Shown piece after piece: positions 1 through 11,364 of a stretch of 64,000 nucleotides of DNA. This stretch comes from Leisingera sp. SS27 (GTDB lineage Bacteria; Pseudomonadota; Alphaproteobacteria; Rhodobacterales; Rhodobacteraceae), in contig NZ_JAQNCY010000001.1 in NCBI RefSeq assembly GCF_028368855.1, positions 62,001 to 126,000 of the forward strand. The letters run 5' to 3'. The notes beneath the pieces were generated by a model. That model did no database searches. It was not told the DNA's origin and saw only the letters and a list, made by a program, of their open reading frames with translations. Position 1 is the stretch's first letter. The number at the start of each line of letters is the position of its first letter. Both the position numbers and the translations under genes were made by a program.

Positions 1-1
1 C

Positions 2-1498
2 CAATGGCCGTCTTACCTGCCGTCCGGACTGGTGAACCTCGGGCTCGACCTGCGGGGCGGCGCGCATTTGCTGGCTGAGGTGAAGGTCGAAGATGTCTAT
101 GAAGCGCGGATGGATGCGCTGTGGCCCGAGGTGCGCGATGCGCTGCGGCCTGAGCGCTCCACTGTCGGCACCTTCCGCCGCCAGCCTGGCCCTGCGGACC
201 AGATTCGGCTGAAAATTTCCAAACCCGACGGCATGGCCCGCGCGCTGGAAGTGGTGCGCGGTCTGGCCAATCCGGTGACCAGCCTGACCGGGGCCGGGGC
301 AACCGATATTGAGGTCTCCGCAGATAGCGACATCCTGGTGGTGCAGCTGAGTGAAGCCGAGAAGCTTGCCTCCGACGACCGCACCGTGCGCCAGTCACTG
401 GAAATCGTGCGCCGCCGCATCGACGAGGTCGGCACACGCGAGCCGACCATCCAGCGCCAGGGTGCTGACCGCATCCTGATCCAGGTGCCGGGCATCGGCT
501 CTGCCTCGGAGCTGAAAGCGATCATCGGCACCACCGCGCAGCTGACCTTTAACCCCGTTGCCGGTCCCCCCGGAAACGATCCGGACGCGGCGCCGGGGGT
601 CGGCAACAAGGTGATCCCCTCGCTGGATGAAGAGGGCATCTATTACACCATAGAGGCTGCCGCGGTTGTGACCGGCGAGGACCTGGTGGATGCGCAGCCG
701 TCGTTTGACCAGAACGGCCGCCCTGCGGTGACCTTCCGCTTCAACACCTCCGGCGCGCGCCGGTTCGGGGATTACACGGCTGAGAACATCGGCTCGCCCT
801 TTGCCATTGTGCTGGATGACGAGGTGGTGTCTGCCCCGGTAATCCAGTCGCATATCCCGGGCGGCTCCGGCATCATCACCGGTAACTTCACCGTTGAGGA
901 AAGCACCAACCTCGCCGTGCTGCTGCGCGCAGGCGCTCTGCCCGCCGGGCTGGAGTTCCTCGAAGAGCGGACCATCGGCCCTGAATTGGGTCAGGACAGC
1001 ATTGATGCGGGCAAGATCGCGACTATCGTGGCCTTTGCCGCAGTGCTGGTGTTCATGGGACTCAGCTATGGCCTTTTTGGCCTGTTTGCCAATGTGGCAC
1101 TGATCCTGAACATCGCGCTGATCTTCGGCATGCTCAGCCTCATTGGCGGCACCCTGACGCTGCCGGGCATCGCAGGTATCGTGCTGACAGTCGGCATGGC
1201 GGTGGACGCCAACGTGCTGATCTTTGAGCGTATCCGCGAGGAGCTGAAGGCGGGGCGCGGTCCGGCCAAGGCCATCGACGAAGGCTACTCCAAGGCGCTC
1301 AGCGCCATTCTCGACGCCAATATCACCACCTTCATCACTGCGGTGATCCTGTTCGCCATGGGCTCCGGCCCGGTGCGCGGCTTTGCGATCACCCTTGGCC
1401 TGGGCATCCTGACCTCGGTGTTCACCGCGATCTTTGTGACCCGCCTGATGATCGTCATGTGGTTTGAACGGCGCCGTCCGAAAACGATTGAGGTGTGA
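2..1498 (+). CDS. secD: SecD, protein translocase subunit (5' partial)
   Basis: SecD works with SecF beside SecYEG and uses the proton gradient to help move preproteins across the inner membrane. The window opens inside the gene: the frame is open from base 2 and reads QWPSYLPSGLVNLGLDLRGG, which matches family sequence before the conserved LDLRGG motif, so a start at the GTG at 32 would be wrong and the first membrane helix lies outside the window. The large periplasmic part (roughly to residue 310) is followed by five hydrophobic helices ending in the basic tail FERRRPKTIEV. The stop is one base from the secF start, so the two are surely co-transcribed. Identification is secure. Confidence 0.96.
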   Translation, partial: QWPSYLPSGLVNLGLDLRGGAHLLAEVKVEDVYEARMDALWPEVRDALRPERSTVGTFRRQPGPADQIRLKISKPDGMARALEVVRGLANPVTSLTGAGATDIEVSADSDILVVQLSEAEKLASDDRTVRQSLEIVRRRIDEVGTREPTIQRQGADRILIQVPGIGSASELKAIIGTTAQLTFNPVAGPPGNDPDAAPGVGNKVIPSLDEEGIYYTIEAAAVVTGEDLVDAQPSFDQNGRPAVTFRFNTSGARRFGDYTAENIGSPFAIVLDDEVVSAPVIQSHIPGGSGIITGNFTVEESTNLAVLLRAGALPAGLEFLEERTIGPELGQDSIDAGKIATIVAFAAVLVFMGLSYGLFGLFANVALILNIALIFGMLSLIGGTLTLPGIAGIVLTVGMAVDANVLIFERIREELKAGRGPAKAIDEGYSKALSAILDANITTFITAVILFAMGSGPVRGFAITLGLGILTSVFTAIFVTRLMIVMWFERRRPKTIEV

Positions 1499-1499
1499 T

Positions 1500-2468
1500 A
1501 TGCGGCTGAGACTTGTTCCCCAAGAAACCTCATTCGATTTCTTCAAACGCGCCAAGCTCTGGCTGGGCATTTCGGCCCTGATGATGGTGGTGGGCTTTGC
1601 CTCCTTCCTGTTTCAGGGGCTGAACTTCGGCATCGACTTCCGCGGCGGCACCACCATCCGCACCGAGGCATCGGAAACCGTGGACGTCGGTGCCTACCGC
1701 GATGCGCTGGCCGTGCACGGTCTGGGTGATGTGTCGATCACCGAGGTGTTCGATCCGGCTTTCGAGGAAGACCAGCACGTCGCCATGATCCGCATTCAGG
1801 CACAGGACGACGGCGAGGCAATCTCCGGCGAGATGATCGAAACGCTGAAGGCCTCGCTGGACGCGGTCGCGCCGGGCATCAAATTCGTGTCCGTCGAATC
1901 CGTTGGCCCCAAGGTCTCGGGCGAACTGATCACAACCGCGATCATTGCGGTCGCCTTGGCGATTGCTGCGGTGCTGGTCTACATCTGGCTGCGGTTTGAG
2001 TGGCAGTTCGCCCTCGGCGCGGTAGCAGCGCTGGTGCATGACGTGGTGCTGACCATCGGTGTGTTCTCGGAGCTGCAGATCAAGTTTGACCTGGCGATCA
2101 TTGCGGCGCTGCTGACCATCGTCGGCTACTCGCTGAACGATACCGTGGTTGTGTTCGACCGGGTGCGCGAGAACCTGCGCCGCTACAAGAAGAAAGACCT
2201 GGCCGAGGTTCTGAACATCTCGATCAACGAAACGCTGAGCCGGACCATGATGACCTCCGTCACCACGCTGCTGGCGCTGATCTCGCTCTATGTGCTGGGC
2301 GGCGACGTGATCCGCGGCTTCGTCTTTGCGATGATCTGGGGCGTTATTGTCGGGACCTACTCGTCGGTCTTCGTCGCCTCCACCATCCTCTTGAAACTGG
2401 GTGTGAAGCGCGACTGGTCGAAGCAGGCGAACACCACCGGCAACCAGTTCGGCAACATTGATGCCTGA
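1500..2468 (+). CDS. secF: SecF, protein translocase subunit
   Basis: Partner of SecD in the SecDF accessory complex of the Sec translocase. The 322-residue product starts MRLRLVPQETSFDFF, has a first helix at about residues 20-40, the conserved FGIDFRGG motif just after it, a periplasmic domain and then five helices including the VGYSLNDTVVVFDRVREN signature near residues 205-225. The ATG at 1500 is preferred over an upstream in-frame start at 1464 because it leaves one base after the secD stop and gives the family N-terminus; a GAGG-like site lies in the end of secD. Its 3' end overlaps the next gene by 8 bases. Confidence 0.96.
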   Translation: MRLRLVPQETSFDFFKRAKLWLGISALMMVVGFASFLFQGLNFGIDFRGGTTIRTEASETVDVGAYRDALAVHGLGDVSITEVFDPAFEEDQHVAMIRIQAQDDGEAISGEMIETLKASLDAVAPGIKFVSVESVGPKVSGELITTAIIAVALAIAAVLVYIWLRFEWQFALGAVAALVHDVVLTIGVFSELQIKFDLAIIAALLTIVGYSLNDTVVVFDRVRENLRRYKKKDLAEVLNISINETLSRTMMTSVTTLLALISLYVLGGDVIRGFVFAMIWGVIVGTYSSVFVASTILLKLGVKRDWSKQANTTGNQFGNIDA

Positions 2469-3213
2469 GGCATTTCAGGCAGCCCTGCAGACACCGGGGC
2501 TGTTCTGGCTGCTGATCACTATTGGAGCCGCGGGTCTTGTCCGCGGCTTCACTGGTTTTGGCACCGCGATGATCTTTGTGCCGGTAGGTGCCCAGTTCCT
2601 GCCGTCTGCCGATTTGGTGTTCCTGATGGTGCTGATGGGGGTGTTTTCCACCATCACCCTGTTCCCGCAGGCCTGGAGCAAGGCCGACAGGGCAGAGGTT
2701 GGCGCCTTGTCCATGGCCGCTGCAGTCACCGTGCCGGCGGGTTTGTGGCTGATGTCGCAGATGGACCCGCTGACTCTGCGCTGGGTGGCCGCCGGGGTGA
2801 TTGGCGTGACCTTGGCCGCGGTGGTCTCCGGCTGGCGCTGGCAGGGCAAGCTTGGCTGGCCAGGGCGGTTCGCCATCGGCGGAGCCGCAGGCGTTGTTGG
2901 CGGTATGACCGGCCTCACGGGACCGGTGATCATCGTTTTCTACCTTGCCAACGTGCGCGACGTGGCGCGGGTGCGGGCCAACACAATCGTTTTCCTGGCG
3001 GCGCTGGATGTGGTGATCGCTGCCAACCTGATCTTCGGCGGCATGGCCAGCCTAAAAGCGGTGATCCTGGCCTGTCTTCTTGGCATCCCTTACATAATCA
3101 CCACGCTTACCGGCAAGACGCTGTTTGACCCCAAGCTCGAGAAGATCTACCGCTTTGCCTCCTATTCCGTGATTGCGCTGGCCGTGCTATCCAGCCTCCC
3201 GGTATTTGACTGA
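2461..3213 (+). CDS. TSUP (TauE/SafE) family membrane transporter
   Basis: A 250-residue hydrophobic protein with about eight membrane helices and the family features: an N-terminal GLVRGFTGFGTAM loop and the repeated GGMTGLTGP loop near residues 140-150. TauE/SafE proteins export small sulfur- or carbon-containing anions such as sulfite or sulfoacetate; the substrate here cannot be read from the sequence. The ATG at 2461 overlaps the secF stop by 8 bases, which implies translational coupling; an in-frame TTG at 2458 is less likely. The next gene follows after 11 bases, so it sits inside the sec-ccm transcription unit. Confidence 0.85.
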   Translation: MPEAFQAALQTPGLFWLLITIGAAGLVRGFTGFGTAMIFVPVGAQFLPSADLVFLMVLMGVFSTITLFPQAWSKADRAEVGALSMAAAVTVPAGLWLMSQMDPLTLRWVAAGVIGVTLAAVVSGWRWQGKLGWPGRFAIGGAAGVVGGMTGLTGPVIIVFYLANVRDVARVRANTIVFLAALDVVIAANLIFGGMASLKAVILACLLGIPYIITTLTGKTLFDPKLEKIYRFASYSVIALAVLSSLPVFD

Positions 3214-3224
3214 AAGGACCGCCG

Positions 3225-3578
3225 ATGCGCCTGAACGAAGTGAGCTATTCCGATGCGCAGCCCATTGACGGCTATGGCGAGGGGTTCTTCCGCATCGGCG
3301 GCCAGGTGCATCAGGGCGCGGTGTTGACTTCAGCTGCGGGCACGGCGGCCTGGTCCGGTCTGGAAGACGCCGCGCCGCTGCTGGCGCTGGCCGGAGAGAT
3401 AGACGTGCTTTTCATCGGCACCGGACCTGAGATTGCCCATATCCCTGCGGCGCTGCGTAAAGCGCTGGAAGACGCGGGACTGGGTGTCGAGGCAATGAAT
3501 TCGCCTGCTGCTTGCCGCACTTACAATGTGCTGTTGTCCGAAGGTCGCAGGATTGCTTTGGCCGCCTTGCCGGTCTGA
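3225..3578 (+). CDS. Mth938-like domain protein (DUF498)
   Basis: A 117-residue soluble protein of the Mth938/DUF498 family (human homologue NDUFAF3, a complex I assembly factor). The family core is visible: the IDVLFIGTG strand-loop near residues 60-70, then a helix and a segment NSPAACRTYNVLLSEGRRIALAALPV, where alphaproteobacterial members carry the conserved A-CRTYN-L-EGR motif. An AAAGGA ribosome site lies 8 bases before the ATG. It follows secDF in many Rhodobacteraceae and a role in respiratory complex or membrane protein assembly is plausible, but its bacterial function is not established. Confidence 0.85.
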   Translation: MRLNEVSYSDAQPIDGYGEGFFRIGGQVHQGAVLTSAAGTAAWSGLEDAAPLLALAGEIDVLFIGTGPEIAHIPAALRKALEDAGLGVEAMNSPAACRTYNVLLSEGRRIALAALPV

Positions 3579-3669
3579 AGATGAATTTCTGATGTATTTG
3601 ACCTGCCGCAAAGCGGGCATCTGCTGAATGGTCTTTTCATGCGCCGGAGCAATGGGATAAGCGAACCTC

Positions 3670-4284
3670 ATGACATTGACTGTGACGGATCTGGGCGTGG
3701 CCCGCGGCGGCATCCCGGTGCTGGAGGGCCTGAGCTTTGCGCTGGAGCCCGGCAAGGCGCTGATCCTGCGCGGACCCAATGGCATCGGCAAGACCACGCT
3801 GCTGCGGACCGTTGCAGGCCTGCAGCCGCCGCTGAAGGGCCGGGTTGAGGGGGCTGAGGACCAGATTGCCTATGCCGCCCATTCCGACGGGCTGAAACCA
3901 ACGCTGAGTGTGGCAGAAAACCTGACCTTCTGGGCCAGCGTCTTTGGCCGCAATGGTATAGAACAGGCGCTGGACGGGTTTGATCTGCAAAGCTTGCGCG
4001 ACCGGCAGGCCGGGGCGCTGTCTGCGGGCCAAAAACGCCGTCTCGGCCTCAGCCGGATGCTGGTCACCGGCCGCCCCATCTGGATCATGGATGAGCCGAC
4101 CGTGAGCCTTGATGTGAACTCCGTTGCCATGTTCGCGGATGCCGTGCGGGCGCATTTGGGGCAGGGCGGCTCTGCCCTGATCGCCACCCATATCGATCTG
4201 GGGCTGGAGGCAGAGGTGCTGGACGTGGGCCCCTACAAGGCTAAGCCGCCTGAGATTGACGATTTTGACGGAGGCTTCCTGTGA
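3670..4284 (+). CDS. ccmA: CcmA, haem exporter ATP-binding protein
   Basis: ATPase of the CcmABCD complex, which releases holo-CcmE so that haem can be delivered to apocytochromes c in the periplasm. The 204-residue ABC domain shows Walker [10 protein letters not shown] (residues 35-43), the signature LSAGQKRR (about 117-124), Walker [12 protein letters not shown] (about 138-148) and a switch histidine in IATHID (about 172). It is short, as is normal for CcmA, and overlaps ccmB by 4 bases. A gap of about 90 bases separates it from the preceding DUF498 gene, so a separate promoter is possible, though nothing convincing is visible there. Confidence 0.96.
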   Translation: MTLTVTDLGVARGGIPVLEGLSFALEPGKALILRGPNGIGKTTLLRTVAGLQPPLKGRVEGAEDQIAYAAHSDGLKPTLSVAENLTFWASVFGRNGIEQALDGFDLQSLRDRQAGALSAGQKRRLGLSRMLVTGRPIWIMDEPTVSLDVNSVAMFADAVRAHLGQGGSALIATHIDLGLEAEVLDVGPYKAKPPEIDDFDGGFL

Positions 4285-4937
4285 TTGCGCTTCTCCTGCG
4301 GGATCTGAAGCTCGCCTTCCGGGCTGGCGGTGGTTTCGGCCTCGGTCTTGCGTTCTTTTTGATCGTGACTGTGATGGTGCCGTTCTCTGTCGGCCCGCAG
4401 TCGGAGCTGCTGTCCCGCATTGCCCCCGGCGTTTTGTGGCTGGGTGCGCTGCTGGCGTGCCTGCTGTCGCTCGACAGGCTGCTGGCGCTGGACTGGGAGG
4501 ACGGCTCGCTCGACCTCCTGGCCACCGCACCGCTGCCGCTGGAAAGCACTGTTACGATCAAGGCGCTGGCCCACTGGATCACCACCGGCCTGCCGCTGGT
4601 ACTGGCGGCACCGGTGCTGGGCGTTCTGCTGAACCTGCCGCTGCAGGGCTTCCAGTGGCTGGTGGTCTCCTTACTGCTGGGCACGCCTGCGCTGTCTGTC
4701 ATCGGCACTTTTGGTGCCGCGCTGACCGTGGGGCTGAAGCGCGGCGGCCTGCTGATGTCCTTGCTGGTGATGCCGCTTTATGTGCCGACGCTGATCTTCG
4801 GCTCCGAGGTCGCGCGCCGCGGCGCGGAGGGCATGGCAGTGCAGACGCCGCTGCTGCTGCTGGCAGGCATCTCCGCCGCCTCCATCGCTTTGCTGCCCTT
4901 CGCCAGCGCCGCCGTCCTGCGCGTCAATTTGCGCTAG
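4281..4937 (+). CDS. ccmB: CcmB, haem exporter membrane subunit
   Basis: Permease-like partner of CcmA in cytochrome c maturation system I. The 218-residue product has six hydrophobic helices; the first cytoplasmic stretch [17 protein letters not shown] and the [24 protein letters not shown] region (about residues 150-175) are family signatures. The start overlaps the ccmA stop (GTG at 4281), indicating coupling. With CcmA it forms the ATP-driven part of the complex that ends with CcmC and CcmD downstream. Identification is secure from both sequence and neighbours. Confidence 0.95.
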   Translation: MIALLLRDLKLAFRAGGGFGLGLAFFLIVTVMVPFSVGPQSELLSRIAPGVLWLGALLACLLSLDRLLALDWEDGSLDLLATAPLPLESTVTIKALAHWITTGLPLVLAAPVLGVLLNLPLQGFQWLVVSLLLGTPALSVIGTFGAALTVGLKRGGLLMSLLVMPLYVPTLIFGSEVARRGAEGMAVQTPLLLLAGISAASIALLPFASAAVLRVNLR

Positions 4938-4993
4938 GACATTTGCCGGACACGTGAATTGAGAAACCCGAGAACAAGAGCTAAATAGCCACC

Positions 4994-5725
4994 ATGTCGA
5001 TCTGGGAATACGCCAACCCGAAGAAGTTTCTGGCCACCTCCGAAAAGGTGATGCCGGCCCTCTGGGTCAGTTCTGCGGTGCTGATCACCGTTGGCCTTGT
5101 CTGGGGGTTTTTCTTTACGCCTGATGACTACCGGCAGGGCTCCACCGTCAAGATCATCTTCCTGCATGTGCCCTCGGCGCTGATGGCGATCAACGCCTGG
5201 TTCATGATGCTGGTCGCCTCGCTGGTCTGGGTGATCCGCCGCCACCATGTCAGCGCATTGGCTGCCCGCGCCGCCGCCCCTGTTGGCGTGATCATGACCG
5301 TGATTGCCCTGATCACCGGCGCGATCTGGGGCCAGCCGATGTGGGGCACCTGGTGGGCGTGGGATCCGCGGCTGACGTCCTTCCTGGTGCTGTTCCTGTT
5401 CTACCTCGGCTACATCGCCCTGTGGGAGGCCATCGACAATCCGGACACTGCCGCAGATCTGACCTCGATCCTTTGCCTGGTGGGCTCGGTCTTTGCCGTG
5501 CTCAGCCGTTATGCGGTGAACTTCTGGAACCAGGGGCTGCATCAGGGGGCGTCGCTGTCTCTTGATGAAAAGGAGAACGTGCATGATGCCTTCTCCTCGC
5601 CGCTCTACGTCTGCATGGCAGGTTTTGTTCTCTTGTTTCTCGCCTTGGTGCTTTACCGCACCGGAACTGAAATCCGCGCCCGCCGCATCAAGGCACTGAT
5701 GGCGCGCGAACGGCTGGAGGCATGA
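4994..5725 (+). CDS. ccmC: CcmC, haem-handling membrane protein
   Basis: CcmC presents haem to CcmE. The 243-residue protein has six helices and the tryptophan-rich WWD motif GTWWAWDPRLTS at about residues 117-128, which binds haem on the periplasmic side, plus the two flanking conserved histidines (FLHVPS near residue 54 and GLHQGAS near residue 189) expected to ligate the iron. The start is the ATG at 4994, 56 bases after ccmB. Its stop overlaps the ccmD start. Cytochrome c assembly in this organism would fail without it. Confidence 0.96.
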   Translation: MSIWEYANPKKFLATSEKVMPALWVSSAVLITVGLVWGFFFTPDDYRQGSTVKIIFLHVPSALMAINAWFMMLVASLVWVIRRHHVSALAARAAAPVGVIMTVIALITGAIWGQPMWGTWWAWDPRLTSFLVLFLFYLGYIALWEAIDNPDTAADLTSILCLVGSVFAVLSRYAVNFWNQGLHQGASLSLDEKENVHDAFSSPLYVCMAGFVLLFLALVLYRTGTEIRARRIKALMARERLEA

Positions 5726-5880
5726 TGCCCGATCTTGGAAAATACGCCGACACGGTGCTATCGGCCTATGGTGCCTCGCTGTTGCTGCTGGTTGCACTGG
5801 TGGTGCTGACGATCCTGCGCGGCCGCAAGGTGCGCCGGGAGATGGAAACCCTGGAAACCCGGATGAAGCGCAATGGCTAA
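5722..5880 (+). CDS. ccmD: CcmD, small haem exporter subunit
   Basis: A 52-codon gene between ccmC and ccmG. It translates as MMPDLGKYADTVLSAYGASL, one hydrophobic helix (about residues 16-33) and a basic, charged tail RGRKVRREMETLETRMKRNG. This matches CcmD, the tiny inner-membrane protein that stabilises CcmC and is needed for release of holo-CcmE. It overlaps the ccmC stop by 4 bases and ccmG by 8 bases, so position alone supports the call. The start may be the first or second of two adjacent ATG codons (5722 or 5725). Confidence 0.9.
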   Translation: MMPDLGKYADTVLSAYGASLLLLVALVVLTILRGRKVRREMETLETRMKRNG

Positions 5881-6412
5881 GATTTCTCCTTTGATGGCGG
5901 TGCCCGGCGTGGTGTTTGCTGGCTTTGTCGGCCTGGCACTGGTGGGCATGTTCCGCGAGGACCCGAACAGCCTGCCCTCCGCCCGCGAAGGTCAGCCTGC
6001 ACCGCCAGTTGTTCTTGACGAGTTTCCGGGCAAGGAAATGTTCAGCGATGCCACACTGCGTGACGGCACCGTAAAGCTGGTGAATTACTGGGCCAGCTGG
6101 TGCGCGCCATGCCGGGTGGAGCATCCGAACCTTGAAGCACTGTCGAAAGAAGGCATTCCCATCTACGGCATCAACTACAAGGACCAGCTTGCCAATGCCG
6201 AGGTTTTCCTGAACGAGCTGGGCGATCCCTATCAAGCGATCGGCCGGGACGAGAAGGGCCGGATGGCGATTGACTGGGGTCTATACGGTGTGCCGGAAAC
6301 CTATGTGGTGGACGGCAACGGCAAAATAATTTTGCGTTTTGCCGGGCCAATCACCCAGCGGGTGATTGAAAGCACCCTGCGCCCGGCGATGGAGAAGGCT
6401 GCCGCTCAGTAA
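5873..6412 (+). CDS. ccmG: CcmG/DsbE, thioredoxin-like cytochrome c maturation protein
   Basis: Membrane-anchored periplasmic thiol-disulfide oxidoreductase that keeps the CXXCH haem-binding cysteines of apocytochromes c reduced. The 179-residue product has an N-terminal anchor (about residues 8-27), the catalytic NYWASWCAPCR motif with Cys77 and Cys80, the CcmG-type acidic region, and the cis-proline loop YGVPETYVVD. It overlaps ccmD by 8 bases and is the last plus-strand gene of the ccm run. Its end overlaps the end of the convergent ABM gene by 7 bases. ccmE, ccmF and ccmH are not in the window. Confidence 0.95.
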   Translation: MAKISPLMAVPGVVFAGFVGLALVGMFREDPNSLPSAREGQPAPPVVLDEFPGKEMFSDATLRDGTVKLVNYWASWCAPCRVEHPNLEALSKEGIPIYGINYKDQLANAEVFLNELGDPYQAIGRDEKGRMAIDWGLYGVPETYVVDGNGKIILRFAGPITQRVIESTLRPAMEKAAAQ

Positions 6413-6723
6413 CCGGGCTGCGATGCCTTTGGCGGTGTAATCAGCGTGAAGCTGCTGAAATCCGGTTCAGAGACCGATAGATAATAGACCCGATCCAGAT
6501 GGTCCTGCTTGGACCGCCAGATCAGATACTCGCTGAATGCCTCCGTGTTTTCCCACCGTTGAAACACAGCGATCTCGTTCCGGTCCGGTGCCAGCATGGC
6601 TTCGGCCTGCAGGCATCCGGCGTGTTTCCGGACCTCTTCCACCATCTGTTTGACAAGCGACGCCAGCTCTTCGAACTTTCCGGGCCGGGGTTGCATTCCT
6701 ATAACTACAGCTTCCGCCATTGA
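6406..6723 (-). CDS. ABM-fold (antibiotic biosynthesis monooxygenase-like) protein, copy 1
   Basis: A 105-residue protein with the small ferredoxin-like dimer fold of the ABM family: MQPRPGKFEELASLVKQM, then CLQAEAMLAPDRNEIAVFQRWEN and a C-terminal F-E-W-region helix. ABM proteins include quinol monooxygenases and many proteins of unknown role. The ATG at 6723 has a strong GGAGG site 6-7 bases upstream; an in-frame start at 6798 would overlap the upstream gene's stop as ATGA but has no ribosome site. It is clearly related to the protein at 7205-7489 (shared pattern GCL-A...DR-EIAVF--WE...YL-WR). Function unknown; it is probably part of one small operon. Confidence 0.75.
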   Translation of the reverse strand, partial: SMAEAVVIGMQPRPGKFEELASLVKQMVEEVRKHAGCLQAEAMLAPDRNEIAVFQRWENTEAFSEYLIWRSKQDHLDRVYYLSVSEPDFSSFTLITPPKASQPGY

Positions 6724-6794
6724 AGCCTCCGGATCTTGTGAGTTCCGGTAGTTTTCCAGCAACCCGGAAATTTCCGGTAAATTTGCGATGGCGT

Positions 6795-7133
6795 TCATTC
6801 GAATATGCTCAGGTCAAGCTCCAACCCTGCGCCCAGCCAGATCCCGTGGTCGCGGTGATCAGCCAGCTCGTCGCCGGTTTCGGGGTGGGCAAAGATAATC
6901 AGACCGTTCCGGTTCAGCGAGAGCCAGGGAAGAAGCCCGGCAAACTGTTCCGGCGTTGCGGCCAGCTGACATGACCACATGGGGTGCGGTCCAACGTTCT
7001 TTTCATGAATGCGGCCCATCTTGGCGCCGAAACTCTCAGCGGCCTTCTGGCACAGATTTCGGGCCTGATCCACCGTGGCGGCGTCGAAATAGATATGGGC
7101 GTGGTAGCCGCTGATGCTGTCCGTGTGTTTCAT
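6795..7133 (-). CDS. DOPA 4,5-dioxygenase family protein
   Basis: A 112-residue protein matching the DOPA-dioxygenase family (PF08883): HAHIYFDAATVDQARNLC at residues 11-28, VGPHPMWSCQLAA near residues 47-59 and IFAHPETGDELADHRDHGIWLG near 80-101. Conserved histidines in HxHIYF, the HP and the DHRDH segment are the expected metal ligands. Plant and fungal members cleave DOPA for betalain pigments; bacterial members are mostly uncharacterised, so the substrate here is unknown. It lies between two ABM-fold genes on the same strand, which suggests one pathway acting on a small aromatic or quinone compound (inference). Confidence 0.85.
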   Translation of the reverse strand: MKHTDSISGYHAHIYFDAATVDQARNLCQKAAESFGAKMGRIHEKNVGPHPMWSCQLAATPEQFAGLLPWLSLNRNGLIIFAHPETGDELADHRDHGIWLGAGLELDLSIFE

Positions 7134-7204
7134 GGATTTAGTCTTCCAGTGAATTGAACCGCAGGCAAGGCAGCAGATCCGAACAGTTTCTGTGCAGCCG
7201 CTTG

Positions 7205-7489
7205 CTACGGTACGGAATAGGTGCGGAAATCCTGCTCTTTGCGCATGGTAGCGCTGCGGGCGTCAAGATCCCCGCGATTGGCCCGCCAGTTCAGATAGCG
7301 CTCGAGATGTTCAGGGGTCTCCCATAAATGGAAGACGGCAATCTCGAACCGGTCGTGATTCACACCGATGTGCGCCTCCAGGCAGCCCGGGAAAGCCAGG
7401 GTGTCCGGGAGCATTTCCAGAACAGCCTTTGCATGATCGTCAAATGTGGCAAAGTCCGGGTAAACGATTGCAAAAGCGGCCTCTTTCAT
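7205..7489 (-). CDS. ABM-fold protein, copy 2
   Basis: A 94-residue protein, colinear over its full length with the ABM protein at 6406-6723: MKEAAFAIVYPDFATFDD..., GCLEAHIGVNHDRFEIAVFHLWE and YLNWRANRGDLDARS. The ATG at 7489 is chosen because it aligns with the paralogue's start; a TTG at 7519 would add ten residues. It is the first gene of the three-gene minus-strand group, so its upstream region (7490-7740) should hold the promoter, and an inverted repeat is present there. Function unknown; a dimeric monooxygenase or a ligand-binding protein is possible. Confidence 0.7.
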   Translation of the reverse strand: MKEAAFAIVYPDFATFDDHAKAVLEMLPDTLAFPGCLEAHIGVNHDRFEIAVFHLWETPEHLERYLNWRANRGDLDARSATMRKEQDFRTYSVP

Positions 7490-7607
7490 AAGGGCGTCCA
7501 GCCTTTCAGGGAACCGCAAGGATTCCTAACATGTATTTTGAATAGACATTTGCACAGGAGAACTGGACGGTACAGCCGGTAAAAACCTTCTGCGATTCAT
7601 CTAAAAG

Positions 7608-7624
7608 GTGTATACAGGATACAC
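7608..7624. promoter_or_regulatory. Inverted repeat, operator candidate for the ABM/dioxygenase genes
   Basis: Arms GTGTAT and ATACAC are perfect inverted copies separated by ACAGG, and flanking bases extend the symmetry (AAGG / CTTT). It lies about 120 bases upstream of the first minus-strand gene, in a stretch noticeably richer in A+T than the surroundings. The shape resembles operators of GntR-family repressors, but no regulator gene is adjacent. The rest of 7490-7690 holds no gene. Confidence 0.4.
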
Positions 7625-7687
7625 TTTGTTTAGCAGTAAACTTGCTGGTCTGCCGGACAAAGGCTGCGGATGAGTTTCTGTCGGGCA

Positions 7688-7718
7688 GAAAAAAACATGC
7701 ACCCCGCGGGGTGCATGT
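7688..7718 (-). terminator. Intrinsic terminator after acnA
   Basis: A perfect palindrome at 7695-7718 (arm ACATGCACCCCG) is followed on the minus strand by a run of T residues (A-run at 7689-7695 on the plus strand). It starts 25 bases past the acnA stop, so it is a clear rho-independent terminator. Confidence 0.9.
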
Positions 7719-7742
7719 CCAATAGCTTAGATTTGGCAGGCT

Positions 7743-10430
<2,688 letters not shown>

Positions 10431-10653
10431 GGTTGGCCTCCCTCAAGAATTTGAAATCCGGGAATTCGCTGCCTGCTAAATGCATGAGGAAGATGAAGCA
10501 TTCAATAGCCCAAACGCCGCAGGCGGCACTTTTGTATGCGATTGTACACATTTTTTGCGGAGCAGTGCCTCGGGCTGCCCTCAAAAATGATTGATTGGCC
10601 AGTTCGCAGGCAAGTCTTTAGACCTGATGCCTGACACACAGAGAAGGCGATTC

Positions 10654-11355
10654 ATGAAATTCCTGCTCCCGATCGTGGCCATGCTGGGCCTTGCCATGCC
10701 GGTTTACGGCCAATCCGCAGATGAGCCTGTTGTGGTTGAACTCTATACCTCGCAGGGCTGCTCGTCCTGTCCGCCCGCTGATGCGCTGCTGCATGAGCTT
10801 GCGGCGCGGCAGGATGTTCTGCCGCTGGCGCTGCACGTGGATTACTGGGACTACATCGGCTGGAAGGACAAGTTTGCCGATCCGTCCCACACGAAGCGTC
10901 AAAAGGGGTATGCACATGCAGGCGGGCGGCGGATGATCTATACCCCGCAGATGATCATCATGGGGCAGGACGATGTGGTTGGCGCTGATGCGCTCGCAGT
11001 TGATAGTGCCATTGCCCGGCACCACGAAACACCTCGCCAGGTGTCGCTGGACCTTAGCCGGACAGGCGGGGATCTGGTGATCCGGCTGGAGCCGCGGGAG
11101 CAGATGGACACCGGGTCTTACCTTGTACAGGTTGTGCGGTTCACGCCGCAGCGCAAGGTCAGCATCACACGGGGTGAGCTGGCGGGCAAATCCTTCACTT
11201 ATGCAAATGTGGTGGAGGACTGGCAGGTCGCTGCAAATTGGGACGGTGCCGGCAGTCTGGAGATTTCTGTTCCCGCGCCCGGCAGTAATCCCGCTGCAGT
11301 TCTTGTGCAGGCTGCGCCGTTCGGCAGGATCATCGCAGCGGCGCGGGCGGACTGA
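10654..11355 (+). CDS. DUF1223 thioredoxin-like secreted protein
   Basis: A 233-residue protein with a signal peptide (MKFLLPIVAMLGLAMPVYGQ) and the DUF1223 pattern: VVELYTSQGCSSCPPADALL with a CxxC motif just after the signal, LPLALHVDYWDYIGWKDKF, and YTPQMIIMGQDDVVGAD. The fold is thioredoxin-like, so a periplasmic redox or metal role is possible, but the family is uncharacterised. The ATG at 10654 has GAGAAGG 6 bases upstream and gives a proper signal peptide; earlier in-frame starts at 10591 and 10627 do not. It is transcribed away from acnA; the shared 220-base gap should hold both promoters. Confidence 0.85.
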   Translation: MKFLLPIVAMLGLAMPVYGQSADEPVVVELYTSQGCSSCPPADALLHELAARQDVLPLALHVDYWDYIGWKDKFADPSHTKRQKGYAHAGGRRMIYTPQMIIMGQDDVVGADALAVDSAIARHHETPRQVSLDLSRTGGDLVIRLEPREQMDTGSYLVQVVRFTPQRKVSITRGELAGKSFTYANVVEDWQVAANWDGAGSLEISVPAPGSNPAAVLVQAAPFGRIIAAARAD

Positions 11356-11364
11356 ATACGTGCT

